Origin: JAHDFB01 sp965658745
GTDB lineage: Bacteria; Bacteroidota; Bacteroidia; Chitinophagales; Saprospiraceae
Assembly (NCBI GenBank): GCA_965658745.1
Contig: CBFHTK010000006.1
Span: forward strand, 1-64,000
Direction: 5' to 3'
Length of the DNA stretch: 64,000 nt
The notes beneath the pieces are model-generated. The model searched no databases. It saw nothing but the letters and a program-made list of their open reading frames with translations, and was not told where the DNA came from. The position numbers and the translations under genes are program-made. Numbering within the stretch: the stretch's first letter is position 1; every line of letters starts with the position of its first letter. Shown here piece after piece: positions 37,243-45,589 of the stretch.

Positions 37243-37827
37243 TTGGCAAAAAGAAGAAATTATCGCGCTCCCGTTGACAAGACACCTCAACTAAGAATTA
37301 ATGAGCGTATCAGAGTCCCAAAGATTCGATTGGTAGGAAACAACTTTGATAAAATCAGTGAAGCAGCAGGCAAGGAACTAGAGCCTGGAATTTATGAGAC
37401 ACGCGAAGCAAAGAGATGGGCTGAAGAGTTAGCGCTCGACCTAGTGGAGATTAACCCAAAGGCAGAGCCACCTGTGTGTAAGATCATAGATTACCAAAAG
37501 TTTCTTTATCAGAAGAAGAAGAAAGAGAAGGAACTTAAAGCAAAAACTAGTAAGACAGTCATTAAAGAAATTCGGTTTGGGCCAAATACCGATGAGCATG
37601 ATTTTGATTTCAAACTGCGACATGCTCAGAAATTCCTTCAAGACGGCGCGAAAGTTAAAGCTTACGTATTTTTCAAAGGACGAACTATAGTGTTTAAAGA
37701 TCGGGGAGAATTACTTTTGTTAAGGTTTTTGCAGGAATTGGAAGACTACGGTGCTGCTGAGTCACTTCCTAAAATGGAAGGCCGACGAATGATAGTAATG
37801 ATATCACCAAAGAAGAAAGGCAAGTAA
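37243..37827 (+). CDS. infC: Translation initiation factor IF-3
   Basis: This 194-residue protein shows both IF-3 domains: the N-terminal part with LRINERIRVPKIRLVG and the C-terminal part with IKEIRFGPNTDEHDFDFKL and KAYVFFKGR. IF-3 checks the initiator tRNA and start codon on the 30S subunit. The start codon must be TTG at 37243: the in-frame TAA at 37234 leaves only AAG, CAT and TTG before the conserved AKRRNYR N-terminus, and no ATG occurs until late in the protein. Non-AUG infC starts underlie autoregulation in E. coli (AUU there), so the same may hold here. rpmI and rplT follow, after a terminator. Confidence 0.95.
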   Translation: MAKRRNYRAPVDKTPQLRINERIRVPKIRLVGNNFDKISEAAGKELEPGIYETREAKRWAEELALDLVEINPKAEPPVCKIIDYQKFLYQKKKKEKELKAKTSKTVIKEIRFGPNTDEHDFDFKLRHAQKFLQDGAKVKAYVFFKGRTIVFKDRGELLLLRFLQELEDYGAAESLPKMEGRRMIVMISPKKKGK

Positions 37828-37866
37828 ATCTGGAGAGACAGATTTAATAAATTAAAGATAAATATG

Positions 37867-37902
37867 ACAGACAGTTAATTTTAACTGTCTGTTTTCTTTT
37901 TT
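37867..37902 (+). terminator. Terminator between infC and rpmI
   Basis: ACAGACAGTTAA (37867-37878) is the exact reverse complement of TTAACTGTCTGT (37881-37892), followed by TTTTC and T6. It separates infC from the two ribosomal protein genes it is usually co-transcribed with. Confidence 0.85.
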
Positions 37903-37919
37903 GTATCTATATGATTATG

Positions 37920-37927
37920 TACTTTTG
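37920..37927 (+). promoter_or_regulatory. Candidate -7 promoter box (TACTTTTG) for rpmI-rplT
   Basis: Exact TAnnTTTG match 36 bases before the rpmI ATG. TTTG at 37900-37903 lies 16 bases upstream as a possible -33 box, slightly short. It falls just after the infC terminator, consistent with an independent rpmI-rplT transcript. Confidence 0.6.
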
Positions 37928-37962
37928 CAGCCATTTAAAAATTGACTCTTAAACAAGGTATT

Positions 37963-38160
37963 ATGCCAAAGATGAAGACGCACTCAAGTGCGAAGAAAAG
38001 ATTCAAGCTTACAGGTTCTGGTAAAGTGAAGCGATTTCAGGCTTACACTTCTCACATGATGAGAAATAAGTCAAATAAAGCTAAGCTTAGACTAAGAGGT
38101 TCTGCCGTAGTTTCTCCAGCCGATGAGCCAAGAATCAAAAGATTACTTTGCGTAAGATAG
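37963..38160 (+). CDS. rpmI: 50S ribosomal protein L35
   Basis: This 65-residue basic protein begins MPKMKTHSSAKKRFKLTG, the canonical L35 start, and contains the AKLRLRG core. A longer in-frame reading from TTG 37942 adds seven residues not found in L35, so the ATG at 37963 is chosen. It precedes rplT by 106 bases, as is typical. Confidence 0.96.
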   Translation: MPKMKTHSSAKKRFKLTGSGKVKRFQAYTSHMMRNKSNKAKLRLRGSAVVSPADEPRIKRLLCVR

Positions 38161-38266
38161 GCTTGAATAAGCTATCTCACACAATTAGATAATAATTTTT
38201 TACACGATAAAGCGGTCTGAAGAATTAATAAAAGAATTAATCCCGTTTATCACAAAAACTATCATC

Positions 38267-38611
38267 ATGCCTAGATCAGTAAATGCAGTAGCATCTAGAA
38301 AAAGAAGAAAAAAGATCCTTAATTCCGCAAAAGGATATTTCGGTGCACGTAGTAATGTGTATACCGTTGCAAAAAATGCGGTTGAGAAAGCTTTTACATA
38401 TGCTTTCAGAGACAGAAGAAATAAAAAGCGTGCATTCAGAAGACTTTGGATTGCAAGAATTAATGCAGCAGCTCGTCAAGAGGGAATGTCTTACAGCAAG
38501 TTCATGCATGCTCTAAGTAAAAGCGATATATCATTGAACAGAAAAGTTTTGGCTGATTTAGCTATGAATCATCCTGAAGTGTTCAAATCAATCGTTGCTA
38601 AGGTAAAATAA
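38267..38611 (+). CDS. rplT: 50S ribosomal protein L20
   Basis: This 114-residue basic protein has the L20 signatures MPRSVNAVASRKRRKK, GARSNVYTVAKNAVEKA and LWIARINAAAR. It binds 23S rRNA early in 50S assembly. In E. coli L20 represses its own operon through a leader pseudoknot. The 106-base spacer before it contains the repeated motif AATTAATAAAAGAATTAATCC, which I could not interpret. A terminator follows. Confidence 0.97.
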   Translation: MPRSVNAVASRKRRKKILNSAKGYFGARSNVYTVAKNAVEKAFTYAFRDRRNKKRAFRRLWIARINAAARQEGMSYSKFMHALSKSDISLNRKVLADLAMNHPEVFKSIVAKVK

Positions 38612-38640
38612 TTTATTTTCGATTATATAGATTTACAAGA

Positions 38641-38668
38641 ACCTGCTCCTTTCGGAGTGGGTTTTTTT
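38641..38668 (+). terminator. Terminator after rplT
   Basis: ACCTGCTCC (38641-38649) pairs with GGAGTGGGT (38654-38662) around TTTC, with two G-T pairs, followed by T6. Confidence 0.9.
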
Positions 38669-38851
38669 ATGCCCTGATTAGACCTCTCTTACTTATTTAA
38701 ACGCTTCTTTCTTTTTACTTCGGTGGAAATATAAATATTGAAATGTACGTCTATCGTTTAGAGTCGAAACACAGTTATTAATTGGACGTGTTTTGGAGAG
38801 TTCAATCGTGGGTAGCAATGAAGTTTTTTAAATAGTCAATCCCTTTGGGCC

Positions 38852-40216
38852 TTAAGCCCGCATTGCTTCGACAGGGTCCATTTTACTGGCAGATAACGCT
38901 GGTGCCAAACCGGCTAGAATGCCAGTAATGACCGAAATAACAACACCGTATACTCCATTCCAGAAAGTGAGTCCTACTGCGAAGCTGCTTACAACTGCAA
39001 TTACTTTTAAGACTCCTAGTACCATAAATAGTCCCATAAATCCTCCAACGATACAAAGAATAACTGCTTCCGTGAGGATTTCCAAAAGTATAACCGCCCT
39101 TTTTGCGCCAAGCGCCTTCTTAATACCTATGAGGTTTGTGCGTTCCTTTACAGAAACGAACATGATATTAGCGACTGAAAAAAGTCCAACGATCAGAGCG
39201 AATATTCCTATGATATAACCCACTATAGTCATTTTTCCAAATACGTCGTTTATAATTCCATCAAGCATAGAAATGTTATTGACAAAGAAGTTGTTTTGTT
39301 CGATCGGTCTGATTTGTCTGATCGCTCGTAAGTCGGCAATGATTTCGTCTTTCAACTCATCTAAGCTCACACCATCATTGGCTTTAGCGCTTACAATACG
39401 TCCATTTCTATCGTCATTTATGTTTATGTAGTTTTTGAGATTAGTAAGGGGGATGATAGAGGCGATGTCATACGGAATTGGACTAAAAAGGTTGTCTCCG
39501 TTTTCTTCAACAACCCCGATTACCTGATATTTTGAACCATAGAGTCTCACATATTTTCCAACTGGATTGATGTCTTGAAACAATTCATCAGCTAGGGTTG
39601 CCCCTAAAATAAGTTTGTTACTGGCGGTATTGTATTCGTTGTTGGTGAACCAGCGACCTGACTTGAATTTGATATTTTGCACCGAAGCATAATCAAAACT
39701 TGGGCCCATAATAAAGGCTCCTTCTATACTAGAATTTTGATATTTAATGACGGAACCATTGGAAAAGCCACAGTAAGAAATATACTTTGCAAGATCAAGA
39801 CGTTCTTCGAGTTCCAGATACTCTTTGTAATTCGGTTCTGGGAATTTTTCATAAATCCGAAAGTTGTCGTCGTTCGTTTCATCCCATGGATTTCGATCAA
39901 TGTATACGACATCGCTTCCCAGTTCATTGAAGCTATTCTTGACACTGACTTTCATCGAGTCAATAGCACTTTGAACAGAAACAATACTAAATATACCGAT
40001 TGTTATTCCAAGTAATGACAAGAAGGTGCGCAACTTATTTGCAGTTAGCTGATGCAATCCCTGCACAATACTTTCATATAAGACTTTTAGGAGCACTTGA
40101 TACTTTTTTTCGAAGGTAGGATTTGTTTTACGGATGAAAAACTTTTTTCGATGAAAGTCAGTTGAAAAGGCGTGAACAGAATATTTTGACAAGGCTATCT
40201 TGTTAGAAGCTTGCAT
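38852..40216 (-). CDS. MacB/FtsX-type ABC transporter permease
   Basis: The open frame encodes 454 residues. A first membrane helix lies in ANKLRTFLSLLGITIGIFSI, followed by a periplasmic MacB_PCD domain and three C-terminal helices of the FtsX domain ending in SASKMDPVEAMRA, the classic permease ending. Family members usually start just before LYESI, which here is the GTG at 40096 (residue 41). The first 40 residues from the ATG at 40216 look non-homologous, so the real start may be 40096. No ATPase gene is adjacent. It is divergent from queA, and the queA promoter lies just beyond the longer start. Substrate unknown. Confidence 0.88.
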   Translation of the reverse strand: MQASNKIALSKYSVHAFSTDFHRKKFFIRKTNPTFEKKYQVLLKVLYESIVQGLHQLTANKLRTFLSLLGITIGIFSIVSVQSAIDSMKVSVKNSFNELGSDVVYIDRNPWDETNDDNFRIYEKFPEPNYKEYLELEERLDLAKYISYCGFSNGSVIKYQNSSIEGAFIMGPSFDYASVQNIKFKSGRWFTNNEYNTASNKLILGATLADELFQDINPVGKYVRLYGSKYQVIGVVEENGDNLFSPIPYDIASIIPLTNLKNYININDDRNGRIVSAKANDGVSLDELKDEIIADLRAIRQIRPIEQNNFFVNNISMLDGIINDVFGKMTIVGYIIGIFALIVGLFSVANIMFVSVKERTNLIGIKKALGAKRAVILLEILTEAVILCIVGGFMGLFMVLGVLKVIAVVSSFAVGLTFWNGVYGVVISVITGILAGLAPALSASKMDPVEAMRA

Positions 40217-40230
40217 GTCGTGGAAATTAT

Positions 40231-40238
40231 TATTTTTG
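40231..40238 (+). promoter_or_regulatory. Candidate promoter of queA (-7 TATTTTTG)
   Basis: Exact TAnnTTTG match with TTG at 40211-40213, exactly 17 bases upstream, 55 bases before the queA ATG. The -33 element overlaps the longest reading of the divergent permease gene. Confidence 0.6.
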
Positions 40239-40293
40239 CACGCCTTAAGGAAATAGTAGATTTCTATCTTAAAAGTTTAATGAAGAAAATAAT

Positions 40294-41358
40294 ATGAGAA
40301 CTAAATTATCCAGGTTTGATTTTGAATTACCACCAGAATTAATTTCTCAGTATCCTGCCAAGGAAAGAGATGAATCACGACTAATGGTCGTTGATCGTGC
40401 GACAGGAAAAATTGAGCATAAAATATTCAAAGATGTATTGGACTATTTCGATGAGGAAGACGTGCTAATTTTTAATAACACCAAGGTTTTCCCAGCTAGA
40501 TTATTTGGTACAAAAGAAAAGACCGGAGCTAAGATCGAAGTATTTCTTTTACGAGAATTAAATAATGAATCTAGATTGTGGGATGTTTTAGTTGATCCTG
40601 CAAGAAAAATCAGAGTTGGAAATAAGCTTTACTTCACAGACACAAACGGTGATTCAGTATTAGTAGCTGAGGTAGTTGATAATACTACAAGTAGAGGTAG
40701 AACTATTAGATTCTTTTTTGAAGGTCCAGACGAGGAGTTTAAAACTATTTTGAAGTCCTTAGGTAACACGCCACTTCCAAAGTATATCGATCGTGAACCA
40801 GAAAAGTTGGATTTTGATCGTTATCAAACTGTATACGCTAAGAAGTTAGGTGCGGTAGCAGCGCCAACAGCTGGATTACACTTCAGTGAACAGTTAATGA
40901 AGCGGTTGGAAATTAAAGGAGTCAATTTTGCTGAAGTTACCTTACACATTGGACTAGGTACATTTAGGAGTATTGATGTAGAAGATCTAAGCAAACATAA
41001 AATGGATGCTGAATATTTTGAAATAGACCAAGTTTGTGCTGATACAGTTAATAAAGCCAAAGCAAATCGGAGGAGAGTATGTGCAGTAGGTACTACGAGC
41101 ATGAGATCAATCGAATCTGCTGTTAGTGCAACTAACAACCTAAAGAAGGCAGAAGGCTGGACTAATTTATTTGTCTATCCTCCTCACGAGTTTTCTATCG
41201 CAGATTGTATGCTGACTAATTTTCACCTACCTAAATCAAGTCTTGTCATAATGGCTTCTGCGTTTGGTGGAATTGAATTAATTATGGAAGCATATCAAGA
41301 GGCAATAAAAGAGAAATATCGCTTCTATAGCTACGGTGATGCTATGTTGATTATCTAA
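40294..41358 (+). CDS. queA: S-adenosylmethionine:tRNA ribosyltransferase-isomerase
   Basis: This 354-residue enzyme of queuosine synthesis transfers ribose from AdoMet to 7-aminomethyl-7-deazaguanine at tRNA position 34. Conserved segments are DFELPPELISQYP near the start, AAPTAGLHFSE in the middle, LHIGLGTFRSI, and TNFHLPKSSL near the end. Length is normal and all conserved blocks are intact. It has its own candidate promoter at 40231 and is followed by a separately promoted gene. Confidence 0.97.
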   Translation: MRTKLSRFDFELPPELISQYPAKERDESRLMVVDRATGKIEHKIFKDVLDYFDEEDVLIFNNTKVFPARLFGTKEKTGAKIEVFLLRELNNESRLWDVLVDPARKIRVGNKLYFTDTNGDSVLVAEVVDNTTSRGRTIRFFFEGPDEEFKTILKSLGNTPLPKYIDREPEKLDFDRYQTVYAKKLGAVAAPTAGLHFSEQLMKRLEIKGVNFAEVTLHIGLGTFRSIDVEDLSKHKMDAEYFEIDQVCADTVNKAKANRRRVCAVGTTSMRSIESAVSATNNLKKAEGWTNLFVYPPHEFSIADCMLTNFHLPKSSLVIMASAFGGIELIMEAYQEAIKEKYRFYSYGDAMLII

Positions 41359-41395
41359 TAATAGCTCACTGAATTGCTTAATTTCAAATTTTTGA

Positions 41396-41403
41396 TAGTT
41401 TTG
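41396..41403 (+). promoter_or_regulatory. Candidate promoter (-7 TAGTTTTG) of the DUF2795 gene
   Basis: Exact TAnnTTTG match with TTG at 41374-41376, 19 bases upstream, which is the standard spacing. It lies 69 bases before the ATG at 41472. Confidence 0.6.
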
Positions 41404-41471
41404 CACCATATTTGGGAACCCTTTTGTTGATCGAGGGTTTATGCGTTTGAACAAATTAAATATTATAGTAC

Positions 41472-41693
41472 ATGTATTGGACACTTGAATTAGCGCATCA
41501 TCTAGAAGATGCTCCATGGCCAGCGACAAGAGATGAATTGATTGATTATGCAATTCGCTCGGGAGGACCTTTGGAAGTAATCGAAAACTTGCAGGCGATG
41601 GAGGATGAAGGTGAGATTTATGAAACTATGGAAGATATCTGGCCGGATTATCCGAGAAAAGATGATTTCCTTTTTAACGAAGACGAATATTAA
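41472..41693 (+). CDS. DUF2795 family protein
   Basis: This 73-residue acidic protein carries the DUF2795 pattern DAPWPATRDELIDYAIRSG followed by a second short helix pair (VIENLQAMEDEG). It is widespread in Bacteroidota, where it often neighbours cmk. Its function is not known. It has a good upstream promoter and two downstream hairpins before cmk. Confidence 0.88.
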   Translation: MYWTLELAHHLEDAPWPATRDELIDYAIRSGGPLEVIENLQAMEDEGEIYETMEDIWPDYPRKDDFLFNEDEY

Positions 41694-41705
41694 GCAAACT
41701 GTTAT

Positions 41706-41723
41706 AAATGCCGATTGGCATTT
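41706..41723 (+). other. Hairpin between the DUF2795 gene and cmk
   Basis: AAATGCC (41706-41712) and GGCATTT (41717-41723) form a perfect 7-bp stem with a GATT loop, immediately upstream of a terminator-like hairpin. There is no T tract, so it is not itself a terminator. Confidence 0.5.
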
Positions 41724-41741
41724 GATAAAATAAACGTAAAT

Positions 41742-41775
41742 AGCGGTTTCTTTTGATTAGAAGCCGCTTTTTTTT
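41742..41775 (+). terminator. Terminator-like hairpin ending 5 bases before cmk
   Basis: AGCGGTTTC (41742-41750) pairs with GAAGCCGCT (41760-41768) including one G-T pair, and a run of T8 (41768-41775) follows. The cmk ATG is at 41781, leaving almost no room for a separate promoter and leader. Confidence 0.8.
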
Positions 41776-41780
41776 GGTCT

Positions 41781-42464
41781 ATGGATAAACTAATTGTAAT
41801 AGCAGTGGATGGGCATTCAGCCTGTGGGAAAAGCACCGTATCGAAAGATGTTGCAAAAGAGTTGAGTCTAATCTACATTGATTCTGGTTCAATGTACCGC
41901 GCCGTTACGCTGTTTTGTATTCACAATGATGTGAACATCGAAGATCATCAGCAAGTAGCTGAAGCACTAGAAAGTATTAACATCCAATTTTCAAAGACTG
42001 AGAAAGGGCAGACGATACTTCTCAATGGCGAGGATGTTTCAGACAAAATACGTACAAGAGAAGTCAACGCACTTGTTAGTCAAGTGGCGAAGATTAGTGA
42101 AGTGAGAAGTAAGTTAGTTGAGATTCAGCGCTCATTTGCTAAAACGGAATCGATCATAATGGATGGACGCGATATCGGAACGGTTGTTTTCCCAGATGCT
42201 GATGTGAAATTCTTTCTCACTGCCAAATTGGATATTCGTACAAATCGCAGATATGCTGAGATGCAGGAAAAGGGTATTGAAGGTAGTCTTGAGTTTGTAC
42301 AAAGTAACTTACAAGAGAGAGATTACATCGACAGTAATCGTAAGGATTCACCTCTCAAGCAGGCTGATGACGCATTCTTGATCGACAATTCCGAATTATC
42401 GCGAGAAGAACAATTGGAGTATATTTTGAATATAATAGAGAAACAAATACGAGAAGATGCTTGA
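41781..42464 (+). CDS. cmk: Cytidylate kinase
   Basis: This 227-residue NMP kinase phosphorylates CMP/dCMP. The P-loop is GHSACGKST (residues 10-18), followed by YIDSGSMYRAVT, the NMP-binding region with IMDGRDIGTVVFPDA, and the LID region with DSNRKDSPLKQADDA. Normal length. The start is the ATG at 41781, five bases beyond the T tract of a terminator-like hairpin, so expression may depend on read-through. Its end overlaps the next gene by 8 bases. Confidence 0.97.
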   Translation: MDKLIVIAVDGHSACGKSTVSKDVAKELSLIYIDSGSMYRAVTLFCIHNDVNIEDHQQVAEALESINIQFSKTEKGQTILLNGEDVSDKIRTREVNALVSQVAKISEVRSKLVEIQRSFAKTESIIMDGRDIGTVVFPDADVKFFLTAKLDIRTNRRYAEMQEKGIEGSLEFVQSNLQERDYIDSNRKDSPLKQADDAFLIDNSELSREEQLEYILNIIEKQIREDA

Positions 42465-43080
42465 ATTATTTATCCTTGTTTTTGCATCACTAGTTTCAGT
42501 AGTGAATCCGTTGGGGGCAATACCAGTCTATTTAGCTCTTACACCGTCTTATACGCCGGCAGAGCGTAATAGGTCAGCTTTGATGACAAGTTTATATGTT
42601 GTCATTATATTGTTGAGCTTCTTCTTCTTTGGTAGCTATATTTTGAGCTTTTTTGGAATTACACTTAGTTCACTTCGAATAGCAGGTGGACTGGTAATTT
42701 TCAATTCTGGATTTGGATTATTGAACGGTAATTTTGAGCGAAATAGAGTAGGGAAGAAAGTGGAGGATGAAGCAAGAGACAAAGAAGATATTTCTTTTAC
42801 ACCAATGGCTATGCCCATGCTATCAGGTCCAGGTAGTATATCCTTATTAATTAGTCTTTTTGCTGAGTATGATAGCATCGAACAACGCGGACTAATAGCA
42901 GGTGTCGTAGTCTTTGCTGGATTAGTAATATTCTTGATCTTGAAGAGTGCTCCCTTGCTTTTTCGAATTCTTGGTCACTCGGGAATAAAGGCAATTTCAA
43001 GAATTATGGGGTTTCTCGTAATGGCCATTGCTGTTGAGTATATCGTCGGAGGAATTATTGCATTGGTATCTTCTTATTAG
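42457..43080 (+). CDS. MarC family membrane protein
   Basis: This 207-residue protein has six predicted membrane helices. The family signature VNPLGAIPVYLAL lies near residues 17-29 and TPMAMPMLSGPGSIS around residue 113-127. MarC proteins were named after the mar locus but have no firmly assigned substrate. The start overlaps the cmk end by 8 bases, so translation is coupled. Confidence 0.92.
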   Translation: MLELFILVFASLVSVVNPLGAIPVYLALTPSYTPAERNRSALMTSLYVVIILLSFFFFGSYILSFFGITLSSLRIAGGLVIFNSGFGLLNGNFERNRVGKKVEDEARDKEDISFTPMAMPMLSGPGSISLLISLFAEYDSIEQRGLIAGVVVFAGLVIFLILKSAPLLFRILGHSGIKAISRIMGFLVMAIAVEYIVGGIIALVSSY

Positions 43081-43110
43081 ATACTATCAACTGTGCGTAA
43101 AAATCAATGC

Positions 43111-44274
43111 TTAGTTAAGGATTTTTGAATTCCTTTTTATTTCGAAAGTTCCAGAATCAATTTCAACTTCCAAGTTCCATACATCAGTATCTGAATCGAG
43201 TTCAATTGAATGAATTCTAAGGCTAGCTATGGTAAGCTTGTAATTAACTAGTTCATCTACTGAAAAGATTGGTAAATCCGCTGTGTCCAAAAGCTCCTTG
43301 AGGGAAACAATTGCAGTAGACTCAATCATTGACTTTATTTTAGGCTTTACCAAATTGAATCCTTTTCGTACTAAAAATCCTCCCTCAATTTTTAAGTCAA
43401 GTACTTTAAGGCTTATTTCTTGTCTGATTTTGTCAAAAATGATCTTGGTTTCTATTTCAAATTCCTTTTGAACTTTCATGGCAGTAGCCTTTCCATAGAT
43501 CAGAAGCGTATTTGTTTTCAGCACTTTGATTTGAGTCAAGCTCACATCTTGTTCAACTTTGGATTTGATATCGCTATTTATCTTATCTAGAATTAAAGGG
43601 ATAAGCTGGGATTTGTCGAGCTTGAAAAGAGACTTGATTTGGTTGATCTTTTGAAAGTCATTCAATGTTGAAATACTCAAAGCACAACTAATCGATGTAT
43701 TTTGATCATCGTTTTCAATGTTCAAATTATGGATTTCATAATCCATTTGACGCACAATGTCTCCCAATATTAATTCTTGTTCCCCGTTTAATAATCCCAT
43801 TAATTTACTTGGTTCTCTAAGGATAGGGTTTAGTTTTTCTTGGATGACATTCTCAAGCTTTACTTCGTTTGTCTGTAAAATCTGCCTAAGGATAGGATTG
43901 ATAACTGTATTAAGTATTTTATTGCTTTCAATTTTTGTCTTTAGTTGGGGTAGACTTAATTGAATTTTTTGCTCGATTATATCATATGGAAGAACTAAAT
44001 CAAGTAGGAGTTGATCGATATTTGGTATATGTTTTTTTTTCGAATTGCTTGAAAGTGAGACTTCTGTTGAAATTACATCTTGATCGAGTTTTAATTTTCG
44101 AATTTCATTTATTCCCAACTCTAACTTCAGAGGTATATTCTGAATTTGCTGTAGTTGAGTTTTGCCAATTGACTCGAGCTCTCCAATTAAGTCAGAAAGC
44201 TGAATACAAACAGATATTGGAATCTGTTGAAGGGAGAAACCTTTAATTATTGGTATGATTTCTTTGATATTCAT
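43111..44274 (-). CDS. Hypothetical protein, unknown family
   Basis: This 387-residue protein is rich in Ile, Leu, Lys and Gln and has no signal peptide or membrane helix. Two similar-looking halves with IxxxIxxKLxxxL patterns suggest amphipathic helices and long beta strands, reminiscent of lipid-binding BPI/SMP-like folds, but I cannot claim homology. It converges with the MarC gene (30 bases between stops). It is followed on its upstream side by an outer-membrane lipoprotein-like gene, 36 bases away, probably in one operon. Confidence 0.7.
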   Translation of the reverse strand: MNIKEIIPIIKGFSLQQIPISVCIQLSDLIGELESIGKTQLQQIQNIPLKLELGINEIRKLKLDQDVISTEVSLSSNSKKKHIPNIDQLLLDLVLPYDIIEQKIQLSLPQLKTKIESNKILNTVINPILRQILQTNEVKLENVIQEKLNPILREPSKLMGLLNGEQELILGDIVRQMDYEIHNLNIENDDQNTSISCALSISTLNDFQKINQIKSLFKLDKSQLIPLILDKINSDIKSKVEQDVSLTQIKVLKTNTLLIYGKATAMKVQKEFEIETKIIFDKIRQEISLKVLDLKIEGGFLVRKGFNLVKPKIKSMIESTAIVSLKELLDTADLPIFSVDELVNYKLTIASLRIHSIELDSDTDVWNLEVEIDSGTFEIKRNSKILN

Positions 44275-44310
44275 AATTGTATCATTCCTAGCCTGTGGTT
44301 TAATGATTCT

Positions 44311-44970
44311 TTATTTACTCGATTTACCTATCAAGTCGTATTTGAATCCGGCTTCAACTGTTAAGAATTGAATAGGCGCAGCACTTAGGTATCCGAAATT
44401 ATTGAAATACCCAACTCCTGCAGTGAATTTTAATTGGTCTCCCACATGGATTCCTGTAGATATTCCTGGTAGTCCAAATGAGCGTTCTTGGGTTTGGAAT
44501 GCCTGCATAGTAATATTCGTTGAAAAGGACAGCAGATCGTCATGTCGATAAGTATAAATGTATGAAGGGGCGAATCCGAAAATCGGATGCTCTCCTATAT
44601 CCTGTGCATAATAAATTAGTGGGGCAAAAAGATCAACCTTGAGACCGTGAACATGATGGAGATTTTTGACATTAAATTCTTGTTTGAAATGCGCTCTGAA
44701 ACCAATAGGGAGATCTGCACCGATTCCAATTTCAGTATGTTCGCCGATACCATAGGTATAATGAAACCTAGCAGTTCCGATGTCACTATCCAAATATAGA
44801 TTTGACATTTGATCAATGACAAGTGGCTCTGGCATAAAAACACCTCTTGCTAAAGAACCAGACACTGCATGATTGCCTTCGCCAATAGTCTGAGCTTCTT
44901 CGAAAACATGTGATGTCATACAGCTGGTTGAAAGCACAGCTAAGACTAATGCATAAGTGAGATTCTTCAA
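44311..44970 (-). CDS. Predicted outer-membrane lipoprotein/beta-barrel protein
   Basis: This 219-residue protein has an N-terminal signal with a lipobox-like VLSTSC (Cys17). The body consists of alternating strands such as GTARFHYTYGIGEHTEIGIG and a final strand pattern FLTVEAGFKYD, resembling a small outer-membrane barrel. No enzymatic motif is seen. It precedes the 387-residue hypothetical gene by 36 bases on the same strand. Confidence 0.75.
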   Translation of the reverse strand: MKNLTYALVLAVLSTSCMTSHVFEEAQTIGEGNHAVSGSLARGVFMPEPLVIDQMSNLYLDSDIGTARFHYTYGIGEHTEIGIGADLPIGFRAHFKQEFNVKNLHHVHGLKVDLFAPLIYYAQDIGEHPIFGFAPSYIYTYRHDDLLSFSTNITMQAFQTQERSFGLPGISTGIHVGDQLKFTAGVGYFNNFGYLSAAPIQFLTVEAGFKYDLIGKSSK

Positions 44971-45288
44971 GGTTTTTTCGATAATGTTTTCAAGTATTTT
45001 AAGATAAATATACGTCTACTGGCACCCTTTTGTCCAATCTGACTACCTTCTTCAGACAATATTATTATAATTGAATTTTAGCAAAAATAGTTTTCCCTAG
45101 AACATGTCCATAGAAATATAAGTAGTTCTATTTAGAATTCTTATTTACGAAAAGAATGCTATCAATGTGGTCTAGTCATTTATTCAGCAAAATCCAATGC
45201 TCAAACGACATGATTATGAGAATAAGTCTACGTTTTACCCTACTATTTTTGATCATATGTGCCAGTGGTAGTTTTCTAACTGAGAGGA

Positions 45289-45465
45289 TTTAACCCGCAT
45301 TATGCATTAGATAATCTATTCCGACCTAAAACGTCTGCAAAATAAGGCGCAAGCTGAATTTTACTCACTCACCATAGTGGTGACTATGGATCCTTCCCAA
45401 AATCTCCTTATTTTATTGACCTTTTAGCTCTCATGACAAAGATCTAATGAATAATGCGGGTTTAA
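45289..45465. mobile_element. MITE-like element with TTTAA duplication
   Basis: The element CCCGCATTATGCATTAGAT (45294-45312) faces its inverted copy ATCTAATGAATAATGCGGG (45442-45460), matching at 18 of 19 positions. It is flanked on both sides by the direct repeat TTTAA (45289-45293 and 45461-45465). Inside, AAAATAAGG (45339-45347) pairs with CCTTATTTT (45405-45413), and CCATAG/CTATGG forms a central hairpin at 45372-45389. It has no coding frame. The total of 167 bp between duplications fits a non-autonomous transposon. It lies in the 619-base gap 44971-45589, whose other parts show nothing clear. Confidence 0.75.
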
Positions 45466-45589
45466 CTCGTTTTTATTTTTTATGACTCGGCTGATTATAT
45501 CTGATAACAGATAGAATTTCTAAATTTATGACCTGTTGGCAATTCGACAAACTTAGCTTGCATGTCATAACTCAATTCACGAAGTAAAT

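Noticed and set aside
37241..37243. ATT start codon for infC, as in E. coli
   Set aside because: The ATT at 37241 is out of frame with IF-3; TTG at 37243 is the only in-frame choice.
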